Assembly (NCBI RefSeq): GCF_964355755.1
Contig: NC_092676.1
Span: 26,208,288 to 26,272,287, forward strand
Source: Antedon mediterranea
Lineage: Eukaryota; Echinodermata; Crinoidea; Comatulida; Antedonidae
Length of the DNA: 64,000 nucleotides
Reading direction: 5' to 3'
The notes under the pieces were generated by a model. The model was not told the DNA's origin and made no database searches. It saw nothing but the letters and a program-made list of their open reading frames with translations. The translations under genes and the position numbers were made by a program. Below, in pieces: positions 1 to 35,299 of this stretch; the first letter of the stretch is position 1, and every line of letters starts with the position of its first letter.

Positions 1-746
1 CTAAGTGCGCCTACTCAATACTGAGTCGTCTGAAGTTTTTACTTAGGTAAGAAATTCTGAACGAGCGATGGCGCTATTTATCTCACAGGTTAATTTTTTT
101 TATTGAAAAAAAAACGATAATTAAGCATTTTAGCTGAACTAGGACCCTAGTAGATTGAATTAATTGAATAAATAAAAGAAACTATAAATGTCTCACAAAC
201 GTGTATATTTAAATTCTTAACAAATCAGTCAGTTCACAAAACAAGTTAAACGATAGAATTTTATTTTATATTTTTGGAAAATATTTGACAGTTTATTAAT
301 GATATATATATTTATTACGTACAGCAGCTATGTATTAATAATATATTAATATGACTGAACCATTCTATTTTATATCATGTAAAACAATAGTTGAAGTTTG
401 TACTTGAAAAACATCAACATTAAGGATTCACTGCAAATGAAATAGTATCCAATCTCAACAAAATAGTTCTTATTTACATATTCTTAGAATTTAACATTTA
501 CACATTTAAGAAAATATCACATTCAATTAGAATCATTTAAAAACAAGTGTAATAACAATATTAAAAATTCAAAGTATTAAGGAAATATTATTAAGTAAGT
601 AATCATATAAATATTATATTTACAAAGGGTCAAGGTGATTTAGCAGCAAACAATTAAATGAGGATCATATATCAGTAAGTATATTGATATAATATTTTTA
701 AAAGGTTCAATGTGTTTTAGCCTAGCATTTGATGAGAATTATGTTA

Positions 747-1072
747 TGTGTTTAATGGAATATTGATGTAATAAAATGGATTATTCCATTATTATCAGGG
801 GTGATGTACTACTAATACTATGATAATAATGGCATGTATATGATTATCCAGGTAAGTATTCACAAAATAATATTATATTGTTTACCAAACACAGTATTTT
901 AGTTGTTATAATATTTTGTGTTTAATGGTATTTAATAAAATGGATTATTCCATTATTATCAGGGGTGATGTACTACTAATACTATGAAAATAATGGCATG
1001 TATAGGATTATCCAGGTAAGTATTCACAAAATAAAATATTATATTCTTTACCAAACATAGCAGTTTTGTTAT
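747..1072 (+). repeat. Tandem duplication, two 170-bp units
   Basis: The segment from TGTGTTTAATGG through GGATTATTCCATTATTATCA and the following GGGGTGATGTACTACTAATA recurs after 170 bp with few differences. It lies downstream of the SPAG17 stop; no coding sense is seen. Confidence 0.85.
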
Positions 1073-1302
1073 TCTATTTATTATGAAGAAAAATAAAGTT
1101 TCTTGTGTATTGTAATTTACAAATCAAATATTTACAAAAGGAAAAAACAGTGTTTTAATAGTTTTTGACATTTATTAGTCTTTATCTGGATTCAAATAGT
1201 AAACTGTGTGACTGGAGAGCTGAAAGATGGATGCCTATTGAACAACTTGAGTGTCTAACTCAGTAGAGCATTCTGGGGAGGAGAAAAAAAATTAAATATT
1301 GT

Positions 1303-1447
1303 AAAGCTCTGTCTACACTACCAAACTTTATGTGACAAAAAAAAAAGTGATGTGCCCATCGCCCATAATATGGTAATGATGATGTCAAATCACTACCATA
1401 ATATTTAAGCATGTCGTTTCCACATCAAAATTTTTTTGTCAAACTAG
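1303..1447. mobile_element. MITE family 1, truncated right end
   Basis: Left terminus AAGCTCTGTCTACACTACCA; the interior ends at AAACTAGTT without the final GATAGTGTAGACAGAGC. Confidence 0.8.
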
Positions 1448-1642
1448 TTAATTAACTTAATACTGTGTTGTAATTGTAATTTGGGTAATTTGTAAATGTT
1501 CTACAGACACACTTTTCCAAAAAAACAAAGAGACATATGTTTAACACTACGGTTAATCACATAGGAGGCACTTCTTCTTATATTATTATATTATACTTTA
1601 CTGTATATAAAAATAGCTATAATAATATAGCTTTGATATTTG

Positions 1643-23237
<21,595 letters not shown>

Positions 23238-24140
23238 AATTATTGGGAATTATCAGTCACACATTTATGAATAAATCTATTAAAAATTCATAAATGATTG
23301 GACAGACCACCCCACCGTTGAACTACTGCTGTACGTTGCTAAGCTTCAGTTTTTGTTGCTGCATGCTTAACTAATTGATTAGGTAGAGGGCGCAATCATG
23401 AATTTTAGGAACATTATGAAAAACCCGATATTGCGATATAAAGGTATATACATTATCTTAGACTTGCCCCAAGTCTGTATTATCTTTTTTTTTAATTTAT
23501 TTGTTTTTATTTCGACCGCGATTTTTGTCTGAAAATACAAAATCAAGTAGTATACGTATGAAACGCCATATGTGCCAACATATTTATCTTTTTACTAATA
23601 TTAAGACAAAACTCCGTCTGGAACACAGACTAACATTATCTTGACAAACACTGTCAATCTTTACGAACGTAATCCATAATGCTGATACTGCGCATTTCAA
23701 AGGCTTTCTAAATAGAAAATAGACCTCTGCTGTTTTGAGTTATATTGAAGTAGATAACTTCAAAGCGCAAGCACCATGCATTAATTAGAGTTAAAAGGGT
23801 TAATTTATGTGAATGAATATCGCTCGTGCGTCTTTGCGAAATTTAACAGTAATTCTTTGTAGATACAATTCTTCCTGAATATGATGATATGTGCTGGCGC
23901 AGATTCACATTCAGACACGGTGGACCAGATTTTAGGAAGTTGCTTTTTGACATGGTACACTAAATCGCTACCTAATTGACCAATCACCAACGACGTCCCT
24001 CGGATTAAATCACTCATTGTCATCACTGCGCCGCCGCAGAACATAACGCTTATTATTACTACTGATAACATTATACTGTACCATAGTGCAAAATACAGTA
24101 CACATTGTAGTAACATACCCATAGCTTTGCGAAAGTAATC
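23238..24140. promoter_or_regulatory. Head-to-head intergenic region, probable divergent promoter of SPAG17 and MAO
   Basis: The start codons of SPAG17 (-) and the intact MAO gene (+) are 0.9 kb apart and point away from each other, so both promoters must lie here or in unseen 5' exons. The MAO-proximal part (from about 23710) is repeated upstream of the second MAO copy (from about 32476), with a run of high identity directly before the ATG. I see no certain TATA box. Confidence 0.5.
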
Positions 24141-27100
24141 ATGGCAGAAACAAAAGACGTTATCGTTATCGGAGGCGGAATTAGCGGTAGGTATAGTTTG
24201 TATGTGAGTTGCACCGTTTGTACATCTAGGCCTACTGAACAATGGTACATTACTGAATGTAAAGCAGCTACAGGCTATTTTCATATCACACTAGTGACTA
24301 GTACTACATGATTATGCAACATGCATACGTGATTGTGTAATGTATGTTGTACGCTACTTTAATTTTATCACAGGCTATAAATCAATCCGACATTCGACGT
24401 CACATAATTATACCAGTGTGAATCATCCGCGCGTATAATACTGTATATCCAGCTAACGTATTACATTTTACGTATATTTCCATTTGGCCTAATTATATGC
24501 CTACTATGACTAGGCAATTCATGGATTCATTCTGCAGAATAGGCATTTAACATCATTAAAACTAGAACATCTGCAAGTTGTTTATTTTGGTGTTCTAGAT
24601 GTTCGGAACTATGTGGTTTATATAGGTCGAAGTGTTGACACCACATTGGGTGGAAGTCAATAATAGGTTCCCTGGATAGCAGTATTCATTGTCACCTGAT
24701 TTTATGTCTGGATTGAACATATTGACATGAGATAAAGTGATAGTCGAAATCAATTTGGTAACGAAGAAAAAATGCATATTAAAAGCCTCAACTTTTGGTC
24801 AATATGTTCCATTTTATGGACCCTTAGGGCGTCCGGATTCAGTAACCTTGTTGTAGGCTTACCTTTAATTTAAAATAAATTAAAATAAAATAAATAAAGT
24901 ATATATAGGATGATGGTTGTGTAAATGTTTGATACGGGAACTTATCATGGACCTATTCAGTCTGTCAACAAATACTAAGTCCATAAATGTCGAATAAAAT
25001 ATATCGATCATCGGTTAATTTTGTTTACTTAGTGGGTTTACTGTTTCTACATGGGATCTTGGAAACTTGCCAAAATGAATACTTTGCAGTGTTTTTTCAC
25101 TTTATTAAAACATAGTCTATTGACTATGATTAAAATAAATCACAGTCGAAAAATACGCTATACGCATAAACTTGACCAATCACAAGCGACGGATTATCTT
25201 TGAAACTGTCGCTTGTGATTGGTCAAAATACTTTAGTTGTGCGCACGTCATTTGTTGCGTCTCGTTGTAGGAAACAAACAAAACGCCATAGAAATTGCAT
25301 TAAATTATGAACTTTGTACTTTAAATATTATATATTATGAAGGAAATGAATATTAATATGAAATGAAATGTTCGGTCAGGTTGAGAACATTAACAATTAT
25401 GATAATTGTTATCACCAATGACCTTTGACTTCATAATAATTGTTTCCATGTTATATTATTAGGATCAACATCCTCATTGTCTTCATAACATGCTAGTCAT
25501 CATCACCATCATATCCGATCCTTTGACCACCACATAACATAATTAACCAATGTGTTAGGTCTAAGCACCGTTACAGCTGCCAATACATAACAATCACTGT
25601 TGTATTCCTGTCACTCAACAATCAGAAATCTGTCATTAGGCGAAACTAAACAATTAATAGTTTATTTAATTACTACACAATTCCCTTTATCCTTTGTTTC
25701 AATTATAATTGCCATTATGTGCTGTAGTATTGTTCGGCCATGGAGAATTGTTCATGTTTCATAGACATTATTGATTGAGAGACAGCGAGTGATAATCTCT
25801 TTAAATCAATATTTGGACACATACAAGTTTGGGGGGGGGGGGGGGTCATGATGATATGATAACATTGCTTGGTAGGCCTACAAAAAATGTTTTGCAAAAA
25901 TGAGAATTTATCAAAACTCGAATAGGCCTAAAATTTGATTAATATTAGGAGCGACGAAAGTTGCGATCCATCATGGACAAGCGAATCCGTGTATTGGTTC
26001 CCACTAGGACATGTATTGCAAAGACGTAATCACAAGGCAAATGAGTTAACCAATGACAAAGCGACAGTTCGGATAATCCATTGCGTTTACGTATTTGCGT
26101 TGCGTCCTAGTATGGGGAGCTATACAAAACATTGAAGTAGCCTATTAGTCGACAAGTTGTCCATGTATTAATTTTATCAAAGAATATTATAATATCCTTT
26201 GATTTTACCTAATAGAGACAGAACCGAATCCCCACTCCAACCTACTTTACTATTATATTTTCGTTTGAAGGTTTGCATGGCGAAATCAAATGTTGATATA
26301 AATTTTGCGGTACAGCACGTGTATTACTTCTGAAAAGAACTGTTTCGATCAATATACTTTGATCGTCCTCAGGAGTGAGAATGTTATATTTTCATTTCTA
26401 TTTAAAGGGCTGTGTGCTGCTAAGCTGCTTGCCGAGAGCGGCGTTGATGTTTTGGTATTGGAAGCACGTGACAGAGTTGGTGGGCGCACGCACACAATGA
26501 GGGTAAATCAATAATAATGATAATCATTGAAAAAAAAACTAAATTGATAAAGCTTGGTTCTAAAGCTCTGTCTACACTATCAAACTTTATGTGACAAACA
26601 AATGTGATGTGCCCATATATGGACATGATGATGTCATATCACTACCATATTTAAGCATACACTTTTTTTTGTCAAACTAGTTTGATAGTAGTGTAGACAG
26701 AGCTTATAACCTGGACTAAACCATTTCCTCCATGATGCTAACTAGGCGACGCAATACGATGTTTTATTAAATATATTGTTGATAAAAAATGATGATATTG
26801 ATGAGAGAAGGATGAGGTTGATAATTTTAATAAATGATATACAATAATTTGAATTTTTAAATTTTGATTTTTGTAACTTAGGATTCTTCAGTGGGTGGAT
26901 ATGTTGATCTGGGTGGCTCATACGTTGGACGCACACAAGATCGTCTGCTAAGAGTAGCAAAAGAGCTAGGCATTGAAAGTTACCCAATTGACGAGAACGC
27001 TAAGATATCGTGGGTACAGGATGTAAGATAACTTTTTTGGTGTATTTTTAGGTTAAATTGCAGTTGTGCGAGACTGAGTTCAGTAATCAAATAAATATTG

Positions 27101-30100
27101 AAACACTTTAACCATCAGGACAAAAGTTAGATATTTAATGCCGAAATGGTTACAGATGAGGCCATGTTATATACAATATATTATACTATACATTTCGGAA
27201 ACATGCTGAACGTTTTGTACTTTTTAAAGTAGTTTTATATCAGCTGCTGCTTACGGATTTTTTCGAGAGCTTTTCCAACTTTCGTAAGTCCTTGATTAAC
27301 ACCGAATGTTTAAGGTGATGTCATGGTGATGTCATGTTTAAGGTGACATTCGGCAACATTATTCACGACATTTGTAAAAGCAGTAGGTGATATAAACTAT
27401 AAATAATATAATAAATAATATATTATATGCTTTCAATATTTGTAATATTAATTATTCACGATATAAATAATATTCATAGATTATCTACTATGTCCACAGG
27501 GTAGAGTTTATCCATTCAAAGGATCATTCCCAACGTTTTACAACCCTCTCGTATGGATGGATATCAACCAAGTGATTCGAGGAATCGACAGCCTTGGTGA
27601 AAAGGTAACTATTTAACACTACCATTGCAATAATCGTGAATATTACTGTACCATGGCCATGTTACCGTACCATGTCCATGTTACCGTACCATGGCCATGT
27701 TACCGTACCATGACCATGGACCCGTACCATGAACATGGACCATGGCCATGTTACCGTACCATTACCATGTTACCGTACCATGGCCATGTTACCGTACCAT
27801 TTGACCATGGCCATGTTACCGTACTATTTGACCATGGCAATGTTACCGTACCATGACCATGTTACCGTATTATTCAACATTATGCCGCCATCATCATCAT
27901 CATCATCATTATAACAATCAACCATCATCAGTATTGTCATAATCATTACACATAGTTTCGTAATTATTATTATTATTATTATTATTATTGTTATTATTAT
28001 TATTATTATTATTGTTGTTGACACTTTATTTCGTATTCAGATTCCATCTGCTGATCCTTGGGATTGTCCTGACGCTGAAGAATTGGATAACACTTTAATG
28101 CAAGATTGGATTGATAAGAATACATTGACAAAGTTAGTAAACGGAAACGAATAAGTAAAAGAAACGAAAGAAAAAAAAGAAAAAATAGAGTAGACATAGA
28201 TATCGAATATGGGAAAAAAACAATGGATGAATAGAAAAAGGGACGAATAGACAAAATGTCAATGAAAGAACTGTTACACTTATCTTCACCATATTTTTTT
28301 TTAAAGAACTGGTAATGACTTCTGTAAGACTATCTGTCAGTTAATTGTTACATCTCAGGCGACTGAAATGTCAGTGTTGTTTGTTGCATGGTACATAAAG
28401 CAATGTGGGGGATTTGTGAGAATAATATCAACTAAATTTGGCGGACAGGTGAGTAGTCAAAATATGACACCTTCGGGAACCAACAACAAAACAGCAAATG
28501 TCCCCTTAAATAACAGTGTTTCTTTGAACTGACCCGATAGTCGGTTCACATCATGAATGTGTCCTCTTCACAGGCTAGGCCGAGTGTCCCCTGATAGGAG
28601 GGTCCCAATGAGGGGTTCTGTTGCATTGTTTAGTACGGTAAGTAATTAATTATTACTATAAAACCTACAATCAGTTCAAGTTTATTGTTTCACACAATAC
28701 AATACAATATGATAATACAGAAACATAAATTAATAAATATAATTGTGTGAGGAGGACGCATTAAGCCAAGGCTTTAAGTTTGGTCCTCCAGTAATCAGTA
28801 ATCGTTGTAAAAAATATAATTCATACAATAATTCTAACACAGAAAGTGGCTTTTTTCAATTTTTTACAGGAGAAGAAATTCATAGGTGGATCGCAACAGA
28901 TTTCAATCGGACTTATGAACAAGATTGGAAAGGAGCGCGTCATATTAGATAGCCCAGTATACTCACTCGACCAATCAGGAGACGTAGCTGTTATCAAAAC
29001 ATTGAATGAAAAGACTTACAAAGTAAGCAAACTTAGTTGAAAATACTATAACACTGCTGTATTCGATTGGGACTTTACCGTTGAGTATAGCTTTTCCGTT
29101 AAGTACTTATATAACCGAGTATTTTGAGCGTTGAGATTGTTCTTAACGAAAACGCTTGAGTTGATAATTGTAAACATAATAACGGACCCTGGTTACAGAT
29201 TTAAAAAAAACAAGTATATATCGGGTATCAGTAGGTCTATATAATTATGTTAGTTTGTACGATAACGTCCACATATTCTCAAGTTACCATTCTCAGGAAG
29301 AAGGGATTGCATCCTTCCTGAAAAAAAGTCAATAGGTCTATACATTGTTCACTTGTTTTTACTAGTATTCATTCATTGCTAGTTTGTCAAAAAACGTTAT
29401 CGATTAATTTCCGAGCGCTTGATTTATTTTTTTTTTCATTTCCAGGCGAAACATGTAATTATAGCGATGTCACCAGGTTTAACGCAAAAGATTCATTTTA
29501 ACCCTCCACTGCCACCGCTCCGAAACCAGCTTGCCGCGCGCAGTCCGATGGGCTCGGTAATAAAGTGTATGGTCTATTACAAGACTGACTTCTGGAGAGA
29601 TAGAGGTAGGTATTATAATTCTTATTAACAACTCGCTATTAAGATTCACTTTTGCCTATATATAACAACATATTGAATTGAGACCCAGTCAACTATGTCT
29701 CGTAGAACTGCTAATTATAATATTGATAACTTGTTCGTTTTTAGGGTACTGTGGTTCTTCGTGGAGTATCGATCCTGATCTGCCAGTAGAGTGGTCATTG
29801 GATGACACCAAACCGGATGGAAGTGCGCCAGCTTTAGTCACGTGAGTCAATACGTACCTCATTAATATAGGCTTTAGTGTATAGTGCTAACCGAATATTA
29901 TAAGCTTTTCATTCATATATGATTCATTATAACATGGGCCTGGGAGGGAATTCAATGTGTGTTTCTACTAGGAAGGACGATACACTTTAACCTTATTTTT
30001 TTTAAATTTCTTTTAGATTTATAACCGCAAACAAGGCTAGAAAGTTTTGTCAGCTTACAGAAAATGAACGGTAACGTGTTTTTGTATTATCACGTGATAT

Positions 30101-31693
30101 ATTAAAAGATTGTGATTGTTGTAAATGGAACGAAAGAAAGCTAAAAGTATAATTTTGATATCGAACAAATTTGAACGTCATTCACAGCAATTGTCATTTT
30201 AAAATCAATCAATCTTGTAACAAACGACAATCTAATAATAGTGGGTTCAAATTTCGACAACCGCACATTTCGAAACCAAATTATGTGACGATAGAGAGGG
30301 CGCTCTACTAAAATTTCTTGTAATTTTTTTTAACTAGACGTGATAAATTGTGTCGATATTTTGCAAAAGTTTTTGGCACCGATGAAGCAATGCATGTAAG
30401 TGAATTCTTGTAAATTATATCGTCTTTATAATTATAATATTATATAATTATCAAAATTATTATCAGCGGTGACGTCATTCGTCACCAGCGCGTGGCGTTG
30501 ATTAAAAAATGACAAACTTATTTTATTTTTAGCCAATTAACTACGTAGAGAAAAACTGGATGGCAGAAGCGTATTCAGCGGGTTGTTACACAACTATATT
30601 CCAGCCAGGAACTCTTTACCAATACGGCAGGTAATTTAGCTCTTTTTTACAACTTAAGCTCTGTCTACACTATCAAACTGTAATGTGACAAAAACATGTG
30701 ATGTGCCCTAATATAGTATTAAAATGCCCAAATATGGTAGTGATATGACATCATCATGTTCATATATGGACACATCACATGTTTTTGTCACAGTTTGATA
30801 GTGTAGACAGATCTTAACCCATGGGGCTGCACAGTAGAGCAACAATCTTAAAATCTACTTTCAGAGAATTAAGAAGGATAGTCGGCTGTATACACTTTGC
30901 AGGTACGGAAACGGCTAGTAAATGGTCTGGTTATATGGACGGAGCTGTTGAATCTGGTGAACGTGCCGCTAGAGAGGTATTCAATCGCACATTTAATAAT
31001 ATGTCTGTTATACTTTTGTTGTGTGATTATGATATTATTAGATAATTATCAATTAATTGTTGACTTTATAGATACTTTATGATATGGGAAAGTTACCGAA
31101 ATCCATGATTTGGCAAGACGAACCAGAAACAAAGGTAAGAGAAGAAAAACCTTTCCCGAGTGTTTCCCGAGTACTACTGTACAATTTAGACGGACGATCG
31201 AGCGGTAACGATATACAATCTATGCTATTCCTTATATTATTATGATCATTTAAACACAACGCGCGCGAAGCGGACGAGAGGCTTCCGGTCGCTCAGGATG
31301 GGTAGATACAGACGTTTGACAAGCTACGCGGTTTTCCGCTTACCTTTACCGCTCGTCTGTGTAAATTGGCTTTTAAGTTGCGTATTCCTATGAATAGGCC
31401 TATATAAAGTATGGGACGCCAAATGCGTCGTACTCAAGCTGTAACAGCCTATATAAAGTATTTTAACCGTACTGTAAAACTTAATCAGCTGTTATTTACT
31501 TTTTTAAAGTGTTATACTGCTTGAATGTATTATTCTTATTTTTTAGGACTATCCAGCGATTCCATTTCCGAAGTCGTTCGTAGAAAGAAACGCCCCGACG
31601 GCTCGCGGTTTTGTACGTTTTGTTACCAGGACAACGTTTTGGACGGCTGCCGTTGCCGGTGGAGTTTGGCTTTACAAACATTTAAATAAATAA
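24141..31693 (+). CDS. Monoamine oxidase (flavin amine oxidase), intact copy
   Basis: Mitochondrial outer-membrane flavoenzyme that oxidatively deaminates amines to aldehyde, ammonia and H2O2. Exons: 24141-24186, 26408-26502, 26882-27022, 27500-27604, 28041-28132, 28307-28448, 28870-29022, 29446-29605, 29745-29841, 30017-30070, 30338-30395, 30533-30630, 30865-30976, 31072-31134, 31547-31693. They join in frame to 520 residues, the length of human MAO-B. Seen: Rossmann GGGISG (11-16), [16 protein letters not shown] with Lys298, SAGCYTT with the flavin-linking Cys399, aromatic-cage Tyr400 and Tyr437, and a C-terminal hydrophobic anchor ([18 protein letters not shown]). Gate positions equivalent to MAO-B Ile199/Tyr326 are Ile200 and Trp328. 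MAO-A and MAO-B are a vertebrate split, so no letter is given. An AATAAA overlaps the stop codon. Confidence 0.95.
25845..26130. other. MAO intron 1 with a poly-G tract and MITE family 2 remnants
   Basis: A run of G near 25831-25847 precedes a diverged family-2 copy (GGTTCCCACTAGGACATGTA; GCGTTGCGTCCTAGTATGGG). A palindromic piece of the same family (ATCACAAGCGACGGATTATC and inverse) is at 25170-25230 and again at 33480-33530 in unit 2. Confidence 0.5.
26562..26707. mobile_element. MITE family 1, full-length, only in the intact MAO copy
   Basis: In intron 2 of the intact MAO gene. The corresponding intron of the decayed copy lacks it and instead has a family-2 MITE. Confidence 0.85.
27645..27875. 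repeat. 19-bp minisatellite followed by trinucleotide tracts
   Basis: CCATGGCCATGTTACCGTA repeats about a dozen times with point changes, followed by ATC and ATT tracts to about 28015. Only in intron 4 of the intact MAO copy. Confidence 0.88.
30653..30817. mobile_element. MITE family 1, shared by both MAO copies
   Basis: In intron 12. The same insertion is seen at 40748-40875 in the decayed copy, so it predates the duplication. Confidence 0.88.
31200..31385. mobile_element. TIR element family 4 (GAGCGGTAACG ends)
   Basis: GAGCGGTAACGATATACAAT on the left and ACCGCTCGTCTGTGTAAATT on the right. Relatives occur at about 38040-38170 (decayed MAO intron 5) and 61439-61588 (TRAPPC10 intron). Confidence 0.65.
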
Positions 31694-32937
31694 AACAACT
31701 GGATGTTGTTCCGGATTAACTGGATTTATACTCGTTGTTTCTGAATCATTTGATTGAAAATAATATGTCTACTAAATCTAATCTCTTCTAAACAATAGAT
31801 GAACTCTATTTCGCATTATCTTCTTTGATAATTTTTGTTAAATTAGTAGAACTATGAGATTCCTTAAAAATTCATCGTCTGCAAGGTAAATTGTTATCTC
31901 ACGCTATTATGTCATCAATTATGTATCATCGTTTATCATCTTGCTCGTCAATCGACATTATAGGTACGGCGCACTCACAAACCGTAGCCTAACGTCATGA
32001 TCCAGCTTAACGAAGAGGCCTGAGGCCCCTGGTTTAGGAAACCTTAAGCGTGGTTCCCACTACCGACGCAACACAAGGACGTAACGCAACGCAAGTGAAT
32101 TGACCAATCACAAGCGATGGCTTATTCGCTTGTGAATGATAACTGTCTATAAATTCGCTTGTCATTGGTTAAAACGCTTGCGTTGCGTTTACGTCCTTGC
32201 GTTACGTTCTAGTGGGAACCAAGCTTTAACTGCCTCTCCAAGTTCAAACGCTGGAGGCCTTGGGTATTTTTAGCCTTTTCGGCATATTTTAATTTTCATG
32301 TGGGCATTGCTCATGGGTTTAGCCAGTGAACGCTCACATAGCCGTTAGTAGGCCTACGCCACTGACGTCATCGTCATCGGGAAGCTTGATCTCAGGGTTT
32401 CTATTGTATAAAGTGTGGTTTATCAATGGTTATAATAACTGTACAATATACGTACGTATAATACTGATCAAGGCACATAAAATAGACCTCTGCTGTTTGA
32501 GTAATATTGAAGTAGAAAACTTCAATGCGCACTTGCACCATCCATTAGGCCAGTTTAAAAGCGGGTTAATTTATGTGAATATAAATAAATATTTTTTCTT
32601 TCTGTGAAAATGTGACGTGTATGCGCACGTGCGAAAAAAGAGTAATACTTTGTAGCTATAATCCCTTCTGAATATGATGGTATGCGCTGACGCAAACATC
32701 CCGTATACCAAAAGGACCAGATTTGGCGAGAAAGTGCTTATTGTCATAATGGTACACTAAATCGCTACCTAATTGACCAATCACCAACGACGTCCCTCGG
32801 ATTAAATCACTCATTGTCATCACTGCGCCGCCGCAGAACATAACGCTTATTATTACTACTGATAACATTATACTGTACCATAGTGCAAAATACAGTACAC
32901 ATTGTAGTAACATACCCATAGCTTTGCGAAAGTAATC
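31694..32937. other. Spacer between MAO copies
   Basis: Holds the 3' flank of the intact gene, the CAGTGGCGTAA element at about 31990-32365 with a nested MITE family 2, then the start of duplication unit 2 with the second MAO promoter. No further gene. Confidence 0.7.
32048..32225. mobile_element. MITE family 2, full-length, type copy
   Basis: Ends GCGTGGTTCCCACTA and the inverse TAGTGGGAACCAAGC, flanked by TTAA on both sides; the interior is an imperfect palindrome rich in ACGTAACGCAACGCAAG. It is nested in the CAGTGGCGTAA element, and the matching place in unit 2 (about 41940) has no insertion. Confidence 0.88.
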
Positions 32938-34850
32938 ATGGCAGAAACAAAAGACGTTATCGTTATCGGAGGCGGAATTAGCGGTAGGTATAGTTTGTAT
33001 GTGAGTTGCACCGTTTCTATATCTAGGCCTACTGAACAATGTTACATTACTGAATGTAAAGCAGCTACAGGCTAACTTCATTTCATATCATCATTTCACA
33101 CTAGTACTATATGATTATGCAACATGCATACGTGATTGTGTAATGCATATTGTACGCTACTTTCTGTAGGCTTACTATTAATTTAAAATAAATTCTAATA
33201 AACTAAATAAAGTATAGGATGAAGGTTGTGTAAATGTTTGATACGGGAACTTATCATGGACCTATTCAGTCTGTCAACAAATACAAAGTCCTTTTCTGTC
33301 TAAGTCCAGACATGTCGAATAAAATATATCGATCGTCGGTTTATTTTGTTTACTTAGGAGGTTTACTGTTTCTACATGGGATCTTGGATAACTTGCCCAA
33401 ATGAATAGGCTACTTTGCTGTGTTTTTTCACTTTATTAAAATAAATCACAGTTGAAAAATACGAAACGCATTAACTTGACCAATCACGAGCGACGGATTA
33501 TCTTTGAAACTGTCGCTTGTGATTGGTCAAAATACTTTAATTGTACGCACGTAATTTGTTGCGTTGCGGTGTAGGAAATTGTCTTCATAACATACCAGTG
33601 TTCACCATCATGTCCGATCCTTTGACCACATAACGTAATTAACCAATGTGTTTAGGCCTAAGCACCGTTATAGCTTGCAAATACTTCCTGTCACTCAACA
33701 ATCAGAAATCTGTCATTAGGCGAAACTAAACAATTAATGATTATTTTAATTACTACACAATTCCCTTTGTCCTATGTTTCAATTATAATTGCCATTATTT
33801 ACTGTAGTATTGTTCGGCCATGGAGAATTTCGACATGGTTCTCTGCATAGACGTTAATGATTTCAGAGGGGAAGCGAATGATAACAAGTTCAAGGTCATG
33901 ATGTTATGATAACATTGCTTTGTAGGCCTACAAAAATGTTTTTGTAAAAACGAGTAACAAGCCTCTATCAAAACTCGTATAGGCCTAAAATGTTATATTA
34001 GGAGAAGAAAGTACGGTGATAAGACAAACGAATCCATGATGTATAAAGTTGGTTCCCACTTGGATGTATCGCAAGAACGTAAGTTGCATGACCAATGACA
34101 AAGCGACAGTTCGGATCACCCATGGCGCTTACGTCCTTGCGTAGCGTTTTAGTTGTGGGAACTACTAGGCCTACAACACAATGTATGTATGCCATAGTAT
34201 AAGTATAGCCTAGTTGAATTTTGATAATAATGATAATAATAAACTTTTATAGAGCGCTAAAAGACCAACAAGAATGATTAAAAAAGGTTATATTTTAGAA
34301 GTGACTTGAATTGCTTAAGAGATTTATATTGACGGATATAGAGTAGAAGCTGGTTCCAAACTAGTGGCGCGCGTGCAAAAAAAAACCCCTTAAACAAGTT
34401 GTCCATGTATTCATTTTGACAAAGATTAAATTTTAATATATTCTCTGATTTAAAAGAAATAAAGATCATTACCGAATCCCCAATCCAACCTACTTATTAT
34501 ATTTTCATTTTTATTGAAAGGGCTGTGTGCTGCTAAGCTGCTTGCCGAGAGCGGCGTTGATGTTCTAGTATTGGAAGCACGTGACAGAGTCGGTGGGCGC
34601 ACCCACACAATGAAGGTAAATCGATAATAATGATACTATTAAGAAAAGACAATAAACAAAACAATATTATTATTTCACTTTATATGAAACCACATAAAAT
34701 AAATTACAGATCGTGACCAAATGCCAAATTTAAATTAATTTTTCCAAAAATATGAATACCGTAACTAAATTCACAAAAATATTAATAGGAACCATACTAA
34801 AGCTTGGTTCCAACATGTATAAACTATACTTCCTCCATTGTACCAGTTAA

Positions 34851-35008
34851 GCTTGGTTCCCACTGGGACGAACGCAAGGACGTAAACGCAACGCAAGCGT
34901 GTTGACCAATCACACGCGACAGTTCGCATAATCCATCCAGGGAGTCCATCGCTTGTGATTGGTCAAATCACTTACTTTGCGTTACGTCCTTGTTGTGGGA
35001 ACCAAGCT
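34851..35008. mobile_element. MITE family 2 in intron 2 of the decayed MAO copy
   Basis: GCTTGGTTCCCACTGGGACG at the left, GTGGGAACCAAGC at the right. Confidence 0.85.
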
Positions 35009-35299
35009 TTACAAGAGCACGCAATAAGACGTTTTATTAAAGACATTTTTTAATGATGATTGATAAGAGAAAGATGATACTTAGCTGGTAACAGTTTCTG
35101 TTTGAAAATAATTAAAAAATATAAAATAATTGTAATTGTTTTAATTTAGGATTCTTCAGTGGGTGGATACGTTGATCTGGGTGGCTCATACGTTGGACGC
35201 ACACAAGACCGTGTGCTAAGAGTAGCAAAAGAGCTAGGCATTGAAAGTTACCCAATTGACGAAGACGCTAGATATCCTGGTTACAGGATGTAAGATTAA

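Larger units (their letters stand above)
1..1642. other. Downstream flank of SPAG17
   Basis: AT-rich. Apart from the 170-bp duplication and one truncated MITE near 1303-1447 I see no gene. The SPAG17 3' UTR probably lies in its upper part. Confidence 0.5.

Noticed and set aside
23805-24284. Minus-strand open frame of 159 codons, repeated near 32656-33081
   Set aside because: Duplicated MAO promoter region read backwards. Conservation reflects the tandem duplication, and the frame covers the MAO start exon in antisense.
27653-27914. Repetitive open frames in MAO intron 4
   Set aside because: Two frames of the 19-bp minisatellite; no protein feature.
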